Shown here piece by piece: positions 44,886-57,930 of a stretch of 64,000 nucleotides of DNA (position 1 is the stretch's first letter; the number at the start of each line of letters is the position of its first letter). Below the pieces are notes generated by a model that saw only the letters and a program-made list of their open reading frames with translations, did no database searches and was not told where the DNA came from. Location: assembly GCA_021234155.1 (NCBI GenBank), contig JAJEKV010000062.1, positions 1,138,261 to 1,202,260 on the forward strand, in the 5' to 3' direction. The stretch is from Isoetes taiwanensis. Its lineage: Eukaryota > Streptophyta > Lycopodiopsida > Isoetales > Isoetaceae. The position numbers were made by a program, and so were the translations under genes.

Positions 44886-46037
44886 AGTTGCATGGCTGTT
44901 GGTCATAAGAGACTTGTACAGTTATTATATTGGATAGCTGCCATTTGAAAATACTTGTAAATAATCTGGCAGAATATGCCTTTTGTAAATACTCAGCCAC
45001 TTGTATTGTTATCAAGACTGGCCATTTGTAATATTTATCACAATGTTGTCAACAGTTTTACATTCTTTAGTAGATACAGCAATAATTGAGCCATTAGTGC
45101 TTGTGCTCTAGCTGTTAGTGCCTCATTACTAGTGGCGAGCAGTAAGTACTTCTGTTACTGCTTGTGTGCTAGCTGTGCGACCAACCAGCCATAATGCTCC
45201 TTTAACTACTTCTGTTACTGCTTGTGTGCTAGCTGTGCAACCAACCAGCCATAATGCTCCTTTAACGTTAGTCGTGGACCAAGGGTTTTGGACTAGCAAT
45301 TGCATAAAGACTCAAAAATGGTTTCTTAGATTTATGGAGGATCCTTGCCATGTCAGTTACAAGTATTAAATGGATGGCTTGATCAATTTGACACTGCTAA
45401 AAAGAGTTTCATTTCCAATTAACGAGTCATTATCAAGATTGAAGAGAAAGATATATGAGTCATGTTAAATCTGCAACTCTTGCATTGAGAAATAAGCCAG
45501 GATTGGGTAATAAATTGCATTATGGTGTTTACAAACACCACAGTGCAGCACCTTTATCATACAGAGATGCGTTATTTGAGAATGAGTATATGAATCCAAG
45601 TAGCGAATTTTGCGGCTTATTTTGTGACTTGGCGGATACGCCCTGTGGCTGAAATAAACTACCATGTGATAGCCTTGGCAGTTCTTCAAGTTAGGATAAT
45701 CTATTATTGCATTATGAGAACTGTGCCAAGCTGCTGCATGCACCTTTCCTGCTTGAGAACAGTTTGCATGAGATTGTGCTTGTTCATTTTGTTAGATCTA
45801 TAAGAACAACTATTCAATATCAGCTGTCATCAATAACTTCCATCAACAATTTGTTTCGCTGCAAGTATGAGATCTAGTTTTATAACAAAGACCTTTTGAA
45901 AGAATTAGTCAAAATTTAAGTGTCTTTTATAAGTTGCCCTTGAGTCTGATATTTTGAGTCTGATATGTGATTGTGATGCTGGCAGAACCACTGGTTGTGA
46001 CACTAAAATTTTTGTTGAAAAAGATATTCCAATATGA
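44886..46037. other. 3' flank of Dof-like gene, no gene seen
   Basis: Matches 6554-7300 and 8480-8880. Contains the 60-bp repeat pair (45147-45266). No supported coding frame. Confidence 0.5.
45147..45266. repeat. Two tandem copies of a 60-bp unit, copy B
   Basis: Units at 45147-45206 and 45207-45266, equivalent to 6813-6932. Confidence 0.9.
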
Positions 46038-46324
46038 TGGACTGTGATGATTTCAGCATATATACACAACATGAGCAAGCTCATTTGGCTTTAGATTGTT
46101 TCAAGGAAATGCAACAGCATTGAATAAGGTCAGATAGGTTCGCATTTTCTAGCTTTCTGGAAGCATGTGGGACTTATGTGCCATCACAAATGGCAGATGC
46201 ATTTATGAACAGGTCATTGGTAGTGGAGACCAATATTGGAACAATTGCTTAAAATACTCTCATTCGTAGGTATGCCAAGTGTGGTAGTTTGGAAGAAGCA
46301 AGCAAGGTCTTCGGTCTGCTCTAG
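46038..46324 (+). pseudogene. PPR protein pseudogene fragment, copy B
   Basis: Same motifs and the same stops as 8881-9167 (LDCFKEMQQ, FSSFLEACG, YAKCGSLEEASKVF). About two repeats remain. Confidence 0.8.
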
Positions 46325-47160
46325 TTGCACCAGACTATTCAACTGTTTGCAGTTTCAGCATTATTTGTGTTCATTATTTCAGCATTATTTGCAGTACATC
46401 ATTGCCAGCCAAGATATCTGATATGAACAGCATGACTTTGCAGAGAACAGTTTGCATGAGATTGTGGTTGTTCATTTTGTTAGATCTATAAGAACAACTA
46501 TTTAATATCAGCTGTCATCAATAACTTCCATCAACAATTTGTTGCGCTGCTACATAAATAGAACTTAATAAATATTTTGCGTTGCCCTTGATAAAGCAGC
46601 ATTATTCTAGTTCGTCAAACAAAACCAGCAGATAATGAGGTGATATCATGATGATAGCTTTTAACTAAACTAACTTATAGATCAATATAGCCAGTATTAT
46701 TCATTGACATCCGATTAGGATGCATAGATATCACAAATATTACAAACTTTCGTGAATGTCTACTTGTGTGTTTGTGTGTCACTGCTCAGTTTCTGCAGAA
46801 GCTATCTGCATCCTTTGAAGACCATGCAGACAGTGCAGTCACCGGCGCTTGTCCCTTCTTCAAGTGCACTTCCATTTTTTTATTCTTGTAAGTCACCAGC
46901 GCTTTTGGAAGGTTGGATCTCCTAGTAGTGGGTGAAACCTGTATTCTTAAATCCAGCATTATGATACATTTGTAAATCGAGGGGGATTTATCAACAGTGC
47001 TTGCACAAATTACTTCTTAAGCTCTTAATTGAGATCTATATATGATTCCCTTTAGCACAATGAAGAACGTAACTTACATCCATGTAAGTTACATATGCTC
47101 TCATTAACCTTGAACCCGCTACAGGGCTTGCGGTTTCATACATATTACAAACATGAGATA
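46325..47160. other. No gene seen
   Basis: End of copy B and the first 110 bp of unique DNA beyond it. No supported frame. Confidence 0.5.
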
Positions 47161-47162
47161 GC

Positions 47163-47287
47163 TTGTGAGAATACCCAATGGTAAGTTATCTGATAGAGCA
47201 GCAGACTTCACTACCAGCTCCAGAAATACCCATGCCATAGAAAGAATGTCATCGTATAAAGGGCCAACACGGTAGCCTTTGGCCTGA
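47163..47287 (-). pseudogene. SPK1: Orphan exon resembling SPIKE1 (DOCK-family RhoGEF)
   Basis: After an acceptor (TTTGCATCAG, minus strand) one reads KGYRVGPLYDDILSMAW, FLELVVKSAAL and NLPLG. This closely fits the segment of plant SPIKE1 between the DOCK C2 and DHR2 regions. SPIKE1 activates ROP GTPases and is a protein of over 1800 residues from many exons. Only this exon is seen here and its 3' border is unclear (a short deletion seems to lie before NLPLG). It is either a relic or one exon of a gene whose others lie beyond the 13.8-kb nested insertion or the window. Confidence 0.55.
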
Positions 47288-47829
47288 TGCAAAACAATGT
47301 GTCATTAGAGACCATGGGGTTCAAATCTTTTCTAAAATCACAAGTTTACCATTCCTTGGAGGAAATGGAAAGACACTTATGTTTATTAACATATCTCCTG
47401 CTGAGTCAAATTTGGATGAGACTTAAAACTCTCTCTGGTAAGCTATCTTTATCTTTCTTTCTCAGCATGAATTCTAGTGTTAGGTACTGCTGGCTAGGTT
47501 TCACTTCTATAACAGGACTTTAAAAGATATCATACAGATATATTTTGTTGCATTTACTGAACTTGGACAGCTATACAACTTGGGTAGGTCAATAACAAAC
47601 CACCCTACAAAGAATATAATGCAAAAGAAAATTGTTCGTCTTAAGAAATTAGTTAGTTGTTGGAAGAACAAGCAAGTAGAAAGGCAGACGATGATGTCTT
47701 GAAGAAGTAAAGCATGAAATTTTCAAATGAAAAATTTGGGTCATGATGGCCATTTACTTTTATATATGAAATTATTTTTCCTTATCTATGTATGAGGTAC
47801 TTCAAGCTCATATTCTTAGGCTCCAAACG
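47288..47829. other. Left flank of the nested insertion, no gene seen
   Basis: AT-rich DNA. A 78-codon plus-strand frame at 47287-47523 overlaps the SPIKE1-like region and is not supported. Confidence 0.5.
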
Positions 47830-47874
47830 AGCTGCATGGTGAATGGCCAACTAATTCGCGAAGTTTCTCCTACA
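47830..47874. repeat. 45-bp direct repeat, left of LINE
   Basis: Identical to 61644-61688 except one base (GGTG versus GATG). It is the flanking duplication of the LINE segment. Confidence 0.93.
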
Positions 47875-48077
47875 ACCTTAAGCTTGATTTTGCAAAAGCT
47901 TATGACAGTGTCAGCTGGGAATTCATGCATCGTTGTATGCTAAGACTGGGATTTGGGGAACAATTCACATCAGATATTATGAAGCTGCATATCTCTGCTC
48001 GGGCGACTGTCCTGTTCCATGGTGAGCCGTCATATGCCTTTTCACTCGGTCGTGGTATTCGCCAGGGATGCCCTTTA
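47875..48077 (+). pseudogene. LINE reverse transcriptase, 5' part
   Basis: Starts abruptly inside the RT palm: LDFAKAYDSVSWEF (catalytic Asp of motif A), then LGRGIRQGCPL (motif B), at which point element M is inserted. The frame resumes at 59835. Everything N-terminal of motif A, including the endonuclease, is missing, as in 5'-truncated LINE copies. Confidence 0.9.
48073..48077. repeat. Target-site duplication of element M, left (CTTTA)
   Basis: CTTTA precedes TGTGACG and recurs at 59835-59839. Removing the element restores the LINE frame Cys-Pro-Leu-Ala-Pro-Leu. Confidence 0.93.
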
Positions 48078-49731
48078 TGTGACGTCCCCTACTCATATAC
48101 GGTGCCCGCACCGTGTACAAACAGGAGTTTATCCCCCATACCAGCTCCATACTGATACAGGGCCCTCCACGTATCACTGCAACCTTGAAGAGTTCCAGTG
48201 GGAAGAATGAAGGGGTCATTTTCCCTGTCTCCCTCAGGGCCTACCTAGCTGCGGAAGCGTAAACATACATGTCAGTAGTACATACATCAACATCATATGA
48301 CCATCACGAAGGATGGTCCTCCACATATCTGCATAGACAAAGATCAGCACATCACATAGGGAATCCTACCCAAGGCTCGGAACCATAATGGGGATGGGTG
48401 ACAAGCTTGGGTCTCCAGAGGTCATTGCGCATGTAATTCATGGCAATGGATTTGCTGGCATAAGAACATGGCATTGGGTTGTCCACTCCATCCGCCCCCC
48501 CATTGCACACTTTGCGCAGTAGGTTGACAAGTGTTGGGACTCGATCAGCCAGCCCGGATGCATAGCCGAGGGGCTATATCTGGGTTACATCTCCCGGTTC
48601 GATGGGGCGGTAGGGATCTCTCCCTCCAGGAGATCTACATGCCGACTCAAAGGTGACTAGAGGGCCACCTTGCCCTTGAACCCCTTTGGAAGGTGAACCC
48701 CACCCCACGGGTGTCGAGCCCATGCCTTGCCCGCACTCAGTGGCAAGCCATTAGACCTAGTCACAATGATCCCCGGTAGACTTTACACACCAGAGGGATC
48801 GTTCAAGAGTCAGAACATGAACCTCCTTCTTAGCCAGTCTGGCCCCTTCACCCACAACCAGGTGTGGTTCTTGTACACAGGCCGAATCTATATGGTGCTA
48901 GAGAGGCTAATCTAGGAGCATCTACTACCAAGCTTTATGTCTCTACCCCCCTTCCCAATACAAGGAGTTCATAGAGATACATCATCCATATACATCACAG
49001 AAGAACTAAAGAACAAGATCTAATCTACATCATAGAGTTAGGTTCTTTAGTTAGAGTCTGGTATCTAGAGATCTAGAAGGCTGCTATGGGCAATTTAATA
49101 GGCTAAACCTACTGGTTCGATGACTAAAAGAGGGTTTAGACTATTTAATTGGCCAAATACCTGATCCTTGAGTTCCTCCTCCTGACCTGAGTTCGACCAT
49201 CCTGCTGAAATGCTCGAATCAAGGGAAACTAATGGTGCAATTCTCTCAGACAGAGTCTGGGAGGCGGTTTTGACCCTTGGGGCAGCCAAAACAGAGCTCT
49301 AAAACCCTAGAAACGAAAATGGACAAGTTAGGGTTCTCCTACTTAAATAATAGGGGGTGGCTAGGGTTTCCAATTATCCCCTTTAGGCATGTGGGATAAT
49401 TGGGAATGGGCCCACTTGCCTTTAATGGCTAGGTGGCCAAATGTGCCCACATGGAAATGTGTGCACCCAAATGTGCCCACATGGAATGTGTGCACCTAAA
49501 TGGGCCCACATGGAAATGTGTGCACCTAAATGTGCCCACATGGAAAGGTGTGCCCACATTAATGTGCACATTAATATTAAATGCACATACCTAGCAAGTT
49601 GCCCCCCTAGGGGCTACTCACCTGGCTACACATCTACAGACGTCGGTCGGGTGGAGTATGCGGCGTGGCTGCTGGATTTAGGGCAAGATGCGATACGCCC
49701 GGGACCAGATAATCGCGGTCGGAACGCCACA
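48078..49731 (-). repeat. 3' LTR of element M
   Basis: About 1.65 kb. Starts TGTGACGTCCCC on the plus strand and ends GGAACGCCACA. Contains four to five tandem ATGTGCCCACATGGAA-type words at 49438-49560. Confidence 0.9.
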
Positions 49732-49744
49732 TTCTCCCCACCTT
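49732..49744 (-). other. Polypurine tract of element M
   Basis: AAGGTGGGGAGAA on the minus strand abuts the 3' LTR. A second AAGGTGGGGAGACC copy lies at about 49772-49785, as in element P. Confidence 0.8.
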
Positions 49745-52700
49745 GAAATGATCTTTCAAGCAAAGATCGTGGGTCTCCCCACCTTGGAATCTTCCTAACC
49801 TGCAATCAACCTGATGCATACGATATACTACTATAATACTTACACATTTATTACGATTACCTTAAGGTAATATTTTTAAATCATTATTACGCCATTATAT
49901 TATCAAATAACTTGTCAATTCGTAACTTCTATTAAAACAAGGTACTTATTAGTTCCCGTTATCATAACATTTAGTTTATCACAATTTAACACTTTCATAT
50001 ACCATTATTATTTAAGGTACTCTTCATTCCTTGCAACACATTCCAACAAAACTTGTGTTGCAAGTCTTCGCACCTTAAAATCCTGCATTAATTTTACAAT
50101 ATCTATAATTACATACTTACTATGTTAATTATTAGAATTACTCTAAGGTAATGTTTAAGACATTACTGTACTATTTCATTATCCAATTAACTTATCACTT
50201 CATAACTTAATCCACGCAAGGTAATTATTAACCTTACTTAATACAACATTTAAGCTTATCAAAGTTTATCAATTTCATACAAAATTTACATGTCTAAGGT
50301 ACTCTTCATCCCTTGCAATACATTATAACAAAATTTGTGTTGCAAGTCTTCGTAGCTCGACCTCCTTGCCCTCCGGAGCGCTCTATTGGCCTGCAGGTCG
50401 ACCTACGTTATTACCATTTTAATTATTAATAAAATTTTGGTTATATGGTGACCACCCCACCTATCTACATGGATGCATGGCTAATCTCCCGGCATAGGAA
50501 GAGGGTGGATCTTCCATTATGGCCGCGGAGACAGCGCCTATATGCCTATATGCCGCTCATGCCTACACCTCTAGTTGCCCAGCGTGGAGGATATCCTTCC
50601 CGTATATGGGGCGTGAAGGATAGATTCCTCCTATCAAAGCATATATGGGGCTAAAGGTGCTTTTCCTATCAATGCATTCCTCAATGACCTCCTTTCTCTC
50701 GAGGTCGTCTACTTCCGTGGGACAGAAGTAGACTTTCTAATCTACCTTCCACTCGTCCAAGCGGAAACGCGGTCATGCCTACATTGACATTACACCACGC
50801 CCTAGAGATCACCGTAGTGGTCCCATCATCGGTAAATACGCATGCAACTCATACCTGGCATAGGTTGCATGCGTAGGTTAATCTTAACTACACATGAAAC
50901 TAATCTAAACACCAATCGACATGCCTGAGCCAGTTTTGTACTGGCTCCTTTAATGCATGTGATTAACATAATTACCCTAAGGTAATATTTATGAATTAAC
51001 ATTATCATAGTATCGGATACATTATTTCCGATAATACAATTATATTTACTCTAAGCTTTGCAATATTTAATGACTTTTAGATCGCGATTATTTAAACAAT
51101 AACCCTGATTTAGACCTATTGTATTATAGACAAGGTTTTAATTATCATACACAAGAATTAGATGTGCTTGTTATTCTTTTCCTTGGGTCCTGCATTACCC
51201 TTGGAAGTATATCCCTAAGATGCACTTAAGTATATCCGAATTCTATTTTCTATTTATATTTATAAGGACCCCGAGGTCATTTAGCTATCCTTGGAAGGAA
51301 TTGCATCCTTGCGAAGGACTAATTAACATGCTACCTGACATTATCGTTGTTATTTAACTTATTTCCCTATGATACATATACGTACAACAATTTCTATGCA
51401 GTTATTAGGATCTATATTTAACTTATCAATAGACATATTAAAGATTATAATACATGCGCATGCCTTACCTAAAGCTAGAACACATCCACCCATTGAGCCG
51501 GCGTCGAGTAGTTTTGGAGATGACTTGGTCGTTGCATTGCTCCCATAGTTTTGCTCCACTTCGTTGGTGTAGTTAGCTATCATGTCGGTCTCGCACGTTG
51601 AAGGCCTCCTGAGCTATCTATCTATCTATCTTACGCTCTATTCGCTTCGGCCATTGCCGGAATGAACTCCATTCGGCTTTATTTAAAGTGGTGCCAATTT
51701 CTAGTCAATTTGCAACATTTCTAATTGACTTTACCTTCTAGGCACCAAACTTCTAGTCAATTTGCCTCATTTCTTCCCTCCCCACCACCAATGCACAACA
51801 TAAGTGCAACTCAAACATGCAAAGGACACCCTAAACCATTACATGATAAATACTTCGATTGATTCAAATTCCTCTTTTAACACAAATTATGTGCATGCTT
51901 TGTTAAATATTAAACAATATACATGAAGAATACACTGACAAAACTAGGAAAAAAAAATACATTTGCTCAAAATCAATATCTAATTTTTGCCCAATCCAAA
52001 TTATTATGCTACATATATCGGAATTAAGAGCGAATTAGTCCACAAACCACATTCTGCAACCAATATGAACAAGTCAATCTACATAACATAAGCTTATATC
52101 TACATTTAAGAATCGCAGCATTCTGGAGAGCAATGCAACTTTTTCTAGTTAATAAAAAAAAACTATGCTCAAAGTTAGTGACTTTAAGGATTGAAACAAG
52201 TATATAATAAAGCCAAACCATATCATAATACACTACTAACAAGCATGGTAATAACCACATTTGAAAATCACAACACACTTGCAAAATTGATAGTAATATT
52301 TGAACTAACGTAAAAAACTTGAGTGCGTTAAAATCGTGCTAAAAAAACTATATAATAGTAATAGTTAGCATTTGAAATCATCCTCTATTACAATATTAAC
52401 AATATATGTTTAAAAACCACCTTCTAAACTAGTAATAATTTCAAAAAACTAGCATAAGCTACAAAATTAGTATAAGAACTACGACGAAGCTAGTAATGAT
52501 TTTGCAAAACCATGAAAGGCATATGGTTTTTAATGGCGTTATGAATTGTCTGTATAAAAAGTCATGCTTATACTAGTTCTCATAGTGATTATTAATGCTA
52601 TTTAATTTTTGGGGGCCTTGTGAAGCTCATCCACTCGTTGCCTGCTTGAAATAGCAAGGTAACGTTCTTCCGAGTCGCTCGATACTTCAGTCTCCTTGAC

Positions 52701-53205
52701 AGTGGCTCCTCTTTGATGCAGAGGTTGACTTTGTTCGTTAGGAGCCTCTCATTGCTGGTGGCTAAACTTGATCACTTGAATCTTCCATGCCGCTTTTCAA
52801 ATGCCTGAAGGTGGCGCCGTTGAAAAAGATCTTTCATCTTGAACTCTTTGTCTTGGCAGCTAAAGGACGACTCTGTATCCGATATTGTTTCTTCGACTCC
52901 ATCGATGTCTCGTACGTCGAGTCCTCTTGTCGTTATCGTGTTGCCCGAAGAGTGTTGACGATGTTGATTGCTTCACCCCTGCAACTTGCATGACATCTCT
53001 TCCTTTGATCTGTTACGCTATGGGAGGGAAGGAATAACAAGGGAACTATACATGCAAAACATATAGCTTACATAATTACAATTACTACTAGAGCTATTAG
53101 GTCCCCCTTATGCCTCCCTTCGAGTTGCACACCTACTTCTTGGCGATGTCACCGGTATTCCTCCCGTTCAATGGTGTTGATGATCTATATCCTCCTATTT
53201 GTACG
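49745..53205 (-). other. AT-rich non-coding 3' region of element M
   Basis: No coding frame. 49860-50080 and 50145-50345 are two diverged copies of one stretch (ACCTTAAGGTAAT palindromes; GTGTTGCAAGTCTTCG). Its relative in element P (26700-26960) is partly open. A TATCTATCTATC run lies near 51617. Pol is expected here in a full element and is absent. Confidence 0.6.
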
Positions 53206-56024
53206 TCAGCTCATACTCCGGGCAACTTGTTGGTATACTTGGGCCCTCCGATGTTTGTCGGCTATGGCACCACACGCTTTGCATGACATTCTAACTAAAG
53301 GTGTGCTGGTCGTTGATGCTTCGACATTTCGGTCTGCTTCCTGATCCTGTTCTTGGGCGGTAGTTGTTCCCCCTTCTTGCTGCTTGAAGCTATTTGGAGG
53401 CGTCTCTTGAGGCTGTGCGCGATTCCTTTGGCTATACTCCTCTGGAGTTGTTCTTTGAATCGTCGATCCTTGGGTTCGCCAAGTTGCATGCAAGTCCGCG
53501 TGCAAGTCATCGGCTCGCCTCACCTAGTTGGTTCTCCATCGAGCTTCCAATCTTCCTTGTTTGATCCCCTCGATCACATGGCTTGGACGTTGTCACGTTC
53601 CACAGTGCTATGTCGTCTTCTTGTCTTGAGGTACCTTCCGGTGACTTTGATTGTGCTCGTCAGTTTTGATCCTCCTGTTGCCTCTAGGGAGCTCGTGGAA
53701 GAAGTCGGTTGCTAGCACTTCTCCAGCTTTCAGTTCCTGACCTTTGTCCCTCTATGCATATCGGTCTCTCTGGCAAGTAAAGCATCATGGCTCTTCTCCC
53801 TGCTGGCTATGTTGTCGGGGTGATAGATCCCTATATCTGCGCAGCTTGACCCTTGAGTTGAAGAAGTACTTGCCTTAGATATACTCTTGTCGTTGAATAG
53901 CCTGGCTATTATCTTGAACTCTCTTTTCGCCGAAGGTGCTTCAGTTGCTATCCATGTCGTTAAGGTGTCGAATGCTTCTACCTTGGGCGTTTGACGTGCC
54001 ACATGTCGGAGATATGGTCGGCTTCTTCTCTTCTAATTACTGGTAGGAGTACCTGACGAAGCCATCACCTAGTTGTTGGAGGCATATCTCCTCGTCGCGG
54101 TGCCTTTCGTAAGTGCATCTCCATCTAATACACGTGTCATAGCATATCACCCTATATTACCACAAGTTGGAATTATGGTTGCCGAGATGTTGCCTTCTTA
54201 GTTGGCTTGTTGATGTCGGGGCGTTCCTCCTTCCATTGTTGAGGCCACTCATGTCATAAGTTCGTCAAGTGCTGCCACTGCTACAAGAGGTAGTGTTGCT
54301 ACGGCGACGATGTCCTGGTGCCGCGTTGATGATCTTGACATGACCGGTGTTGTCTCTTATTCTAACATTGGGTGGCCGAGCAGTCTTCTGCTTGAGGGCA
54401 TTTCCCGAAGTGTTTGGAGTCGAAGGTTTGCTTGGCCTCTGGTCGTTCTCCCTCATACTTGCTCTTCCATTTTGGTCTTGGGCTATAGTTGTGCCTCCTT
54501 GCTTCCTCCTTTGTTAGTCGAAGTGAAGGAGCTTCCTGATCTAAGCGCTAAATCCGTAAAACATGACTCTAAACTCATGTTTCTCCACTATATATGTGAA
54601 GACCCGAGATATACAATAGACATATACGCATTTACATTGGGATTTTAATTCATCCACTTTTTTTCAAAACAACTACGAAGATCTACTTAAATGTTTATAC
54701 TCCTCTAGGTTTTCCCTTCCTCCTATCGCATTTGATTCTTCGGTTTTGCTGCATCTTCTTCGTTCTGGTTGACTCCGGGATTCCTTGAGATGCTGCTACT
54801 ATTGTTGAGCTTCATGTCTGATCCGAGCTGATCACCTCAAGTTGCGAAGAGTGTTCGTTGATGTGATCCCTTGAAAAAGATGCTCCTCCTTTTGTGTATG
54901 TTCGTCGCGAGGAATGCGGTAACCGCTCACGTCCCTACATGCGGTGTGTCGTTGCAAGATTGCTGATTTGCGGTGCCATTGATCGAGCTTGAGTAGGGTC
55001 ACCTGGCTGTTGCAGTCGGGCATTCTTGAATGTCTTCGAAGCTCTGAGATCGTGGTCGGTAGGCAGGCATTGTCATTCCCCCGCAGGTTGAATTTCTGAG
55101 TGCGACTCCTGTTGCTTGGGCTTTGCTTCATTCCGAGGTGCCTCTCCTGTGCCTGGAAGTGTGGTCATCTCCATTGCACCTACCATAGCTCCTTCTGGTC
55201 GCCTTTGCGTGATTTGTACTTGCTGGCTAGGTCGTCTCCTCCGTCACTTGGGTCTTATCCATTCGAGTCTCGCACTCCTTGGCTGACGTAGTAAAGTCGT
55301 CCTTCCTTTGTTCTAGATGTTTCTGGGTCAGGAATTCTTGTTCGAGCGGAATATTCTCCTCCTTGATCTTGCCCCTAATGCTGATAGAGGCCTTCAAGTC
55401 GGAGATGTTCCTTCCCTGTATGCGTCTCCTCTCCCTCATGGTCTCCTACTTTTTGGAACCGATGAAAGTTCTCCTGCTGGTGCAAGGGAGCTGGAAGCTC
55501 GTCCGGGTCAGCCTTAGGTGCTTTGTGGTTGCCTAGCTTGGTTGCTCCTTTTGTTGACGTTGCATGACATTCGCTTGAGCTGCTGGGCTGCAAGGTCGTG
55601 GTGATCTTCCCTCCGGTTTCTATACGCTCGTGTGTCGCCATTACTTCTCTCCTCGACGGAAGATTATGCCCTCTGGCCCTAGCTCGTGATGCTAACGCGG
55701 CATCGATGTCTAACGTCTTCCTGCGCCTGTATTTTGCTGCCTTGCGTTCTTCCATTTGAAACTCATGTGCGTCGAGTCGGTGAAGGCGTCGAGATCCTCT
55801 TTCTGATGTGACCTCGTCGTGGTAGTCGGGAGGTTGACATCTAAAAAATTCTTGATGCCGTTGGTTACCAAATATTCTTCCCATTCGATGAAGATTGATG
55901 ATAGGCCGGTGGTCTCCTGTTCTACTCGTTTGTCGATTGAGGTGTTTGTCGTTGTGCTTCCCTCTCTTGGGTTTGCCTTTTCGGTCTCCTCTCCGTACAT
56001 CGGCTGGGACCTTGATGTCTTCAA
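53206..56024 (-). pseudogene. Gag-like, highly charged ORF remains of element M
   Basis: Overlapping minus-strand frames (53206-53523, 54832-55131, 55375-55884, 55710-56024) encode Arg/Lys/Glu/Gln/Thr-rich stretches. One has Cys-Lys-Ala-Cys near 53270 and one has FIEWEEYLVTNGIKNFLDVN. The composition suggests a decayed gag or accessory ORF. No named domain is readable and frames shift every few hundred bases, often at CAG/CTG. Confidence 0.4.
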
Positions 56025-56807
56025 GAAGTTGCGCCCTTAGCTCGTCTGTGGCTCTGGCCCCGTCCTTCGAAAGTAACCCTCGTATATCCTAGAGTCTAAG
56101 AGTCTACTTGAAGGGCTCTCCTACAATATTCTGGGCTCTATAAGCAAGCAAGATGGCTCGAGCAGCATTACTGGAGGTATATCTATAATCTACAAGTCTA
56201 TGGACATTAGGACGTGTGGTATGGCATGAAATAAGGGTTGTTTTGCAAAACCTCCATGATGTTTGAGGCATACTCTAAGGTCCTAGCAAAGTTGGTTTGG
56301 GGGAGTCCAATCTCTACACCTGGAGTGACTTGGGCAGCTCTAGACTCTAGCTCCTTTCTAGGTATGTTGGCAATAGGGAGTGTCAATGTGGCGGCTATAT
56401 AAGTCAAACTCTATTAGAAGGACACAGAATTAGGTCAAGGTTTATGCCTCTGGCTCGAGCAGAGGTGATGTACAAACAGTTGGACTTGGGTTGCTATGCT
56501 GAGGTCTAGATGACTATAACAAAGGGGTGTTCTTGGGCACTTCTATCTAGGAGTAAGGCACCAGCTTCGAGCTGAGAGCAATACTTGTGAGGTACTAATG
56601 GGATATGCTTCTATTCACAGATAGACCACAGTTTGGGAAAACAATTCAAGGGTTTGAGCAATTCTGGTCATTTTGAGCTGGGGTTTGACATTTCTAGCCT
56701 AATTTGAGGTCATAAATGGATTTTAGGCTGTCTAACGGTCCTATTGCAACAAATTTCAGGTGATTTGGAGCTCTGTAGCTCAAGTTATGGAGGTTCAAAG
56801 TTTGGAG
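56025..56807 (-). other. Element M internal, no gene seen
   Basis: Leader-type sequence with no supported frame. Confidence 0.45.
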
Positions 56808-56874
56808 GTCTCACACATTGCGCCCAGACCAATAATGAACTTTTCATTTTCTGTCCTGGCGCGACGTGTGAGAC
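56808..56874. repeat. Palindrome M1 in element M leader
   Basis: GTCTCACACATTGCGCCCAG pairs with CTGGCGCGACGTGTGAGAC, and AATGA-ACTTTTC is central. Positionally equivalent to P4. Confidence 0.88.
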
Positions 56875-57020
56875 CTTGGTTCTAAATGGGTTAAACTTGT
56901 CCAATTTGGGTGATATAAGGATCTAATCCTGCTTATCTCATCGAGTTAGGCAGAATGGACCCCTTATTTGGTCGATTTGGAGCAGTTTTGGGCACTTTTG
57001 GGGCATGGTCTCACAGCAAG

Positions 57021-57087
57021 GTCTCACACGTTGCGCCCAGACCGATAATGAACTTTTCATTTTCTGTCCTGGCGCGACGTGTGAGAC
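57021..57087. repeat. Palindrome M2 in element M leader
   Basis: Almost identical to M1 (GTCTCACACGTTGCGCCCAG ... GCGCGACGTGTGAGAC). Positionally equivalent to P3, sharing the same neighbouring sequence. Confidence 0.88.
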
Positions 57088-57798
57088 ATCCTCTCAAATT
57101 GGCCTAGGATGTCTGTTTTGACAAACAAAAGCTAAAACTTACTAAATCAACTTAATTAAGTAACTTTATACACTTATAATTTACTCTAAAACACTTTGTA
57201 TTAAACCAAATTTTAAGGCTCTCCTTTGATATGACTGGCTAAGTGCATATCTTTCTTTATTAGAGTTACTCCCTTGGCGTGTACTGTGCAGGCTGTTGAG
57301 TCTTCAAAAATGTTGGACCCGCTTCTGCTCTGCTACTTCTTGACCCTTGGCCTCCCGCTCTCGTTCTGCCCTCTCCTCTTCTTGTTTCCTTCGGCCTCCT
57401 TGGCCTCTGGCTATTTCGCCTTGTCGAGGAAGTCGAGCGTTCGGTTTGGTCGCAAAGCGTCATGTCGTCGAGATCTTGGTGTCTATCGAAAATCTTTGTC
57501 TCTATCTAGCTTAAGGGTCTTGGTTCTAAGTCTAAGGCTTGGCAATTAATATTATCCAATATTATTAAAGCTTAAATCTAATTAAGAATTATAATTCAAA
57601 CACAAACGATGCCCGCCCTCAGTGGGGTTCACATGTTCCGTGGGTGGGAGGTTCAATTTGTTTTGACATGTTGGGAATTCTTTTAAGATGAGGTTTAAAT
57701 AGATTGGAAAGCTAATCTAGCTAATTCCTAGGCTGAAATTCGAATTACCAAGTTACTTTTCTAAAATTTTTGACTTTTTAAACTGTTTTCAGATCAAT
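57088..57798 (-). other. Element M leader, small basic ORF
   Basis: A 65-codon Arg/Thr/Ser-rich minus-strand frame (57266-57463) is the only open stretch. Product unrecognised and possibly fortuitous. Confidence 0.35.
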
Positions 57799-57902
57799 GC
57801 CTCACACGTCGCGCCCAGGCATGTTTTGACATGTTCAAAATCTGTCCTGTCTCAGGCATGTTTTGACATGTTCAAAATCTGTCCTGGCGCGACGTGTGAG
57901 AC
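57799..57902. repeat. Palindrome M3 in element M leader (with inner duplication)
   Basis: Same outer arms as M1/M2 (CTCACACGTCGCGCCCAGG ... CTGGCGCGACGTGTGAGAC). The middle contains a duplicated CAGGCATGTTTTGACATGTT stretch, so a shorter hairpin was expanded. Confidence 0.85.
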
Positions 57903-57930
57903 CATCCTATTTGGCTCACTAATTTTTGTC

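Larger units (their letters stand above)
38252..47049. repeat. Large duplicated block, copy B
   Basis: Partner of 1-9900, and the more readable copy over the PAR1-like exon, promoter modules 1-2 and U6. It has no internal 1.2-kb tandem duplication. Flanking DNA is continuous on both sides. Confidence 0.93.

Noticed and set aside
47208-47290. tRNA-like stretch (GATAGAGCAGCAGACTT)
   Set aside because: No acceptor or T-arm complementarity. It lies inside the SPIKE1-like exon on the other strand.
49738-53200. Hidden pol of element M
   Set aside because: No RT, RNase H or integrase motif is readable on the minus strand. The region is AT-rich and stop-dense.
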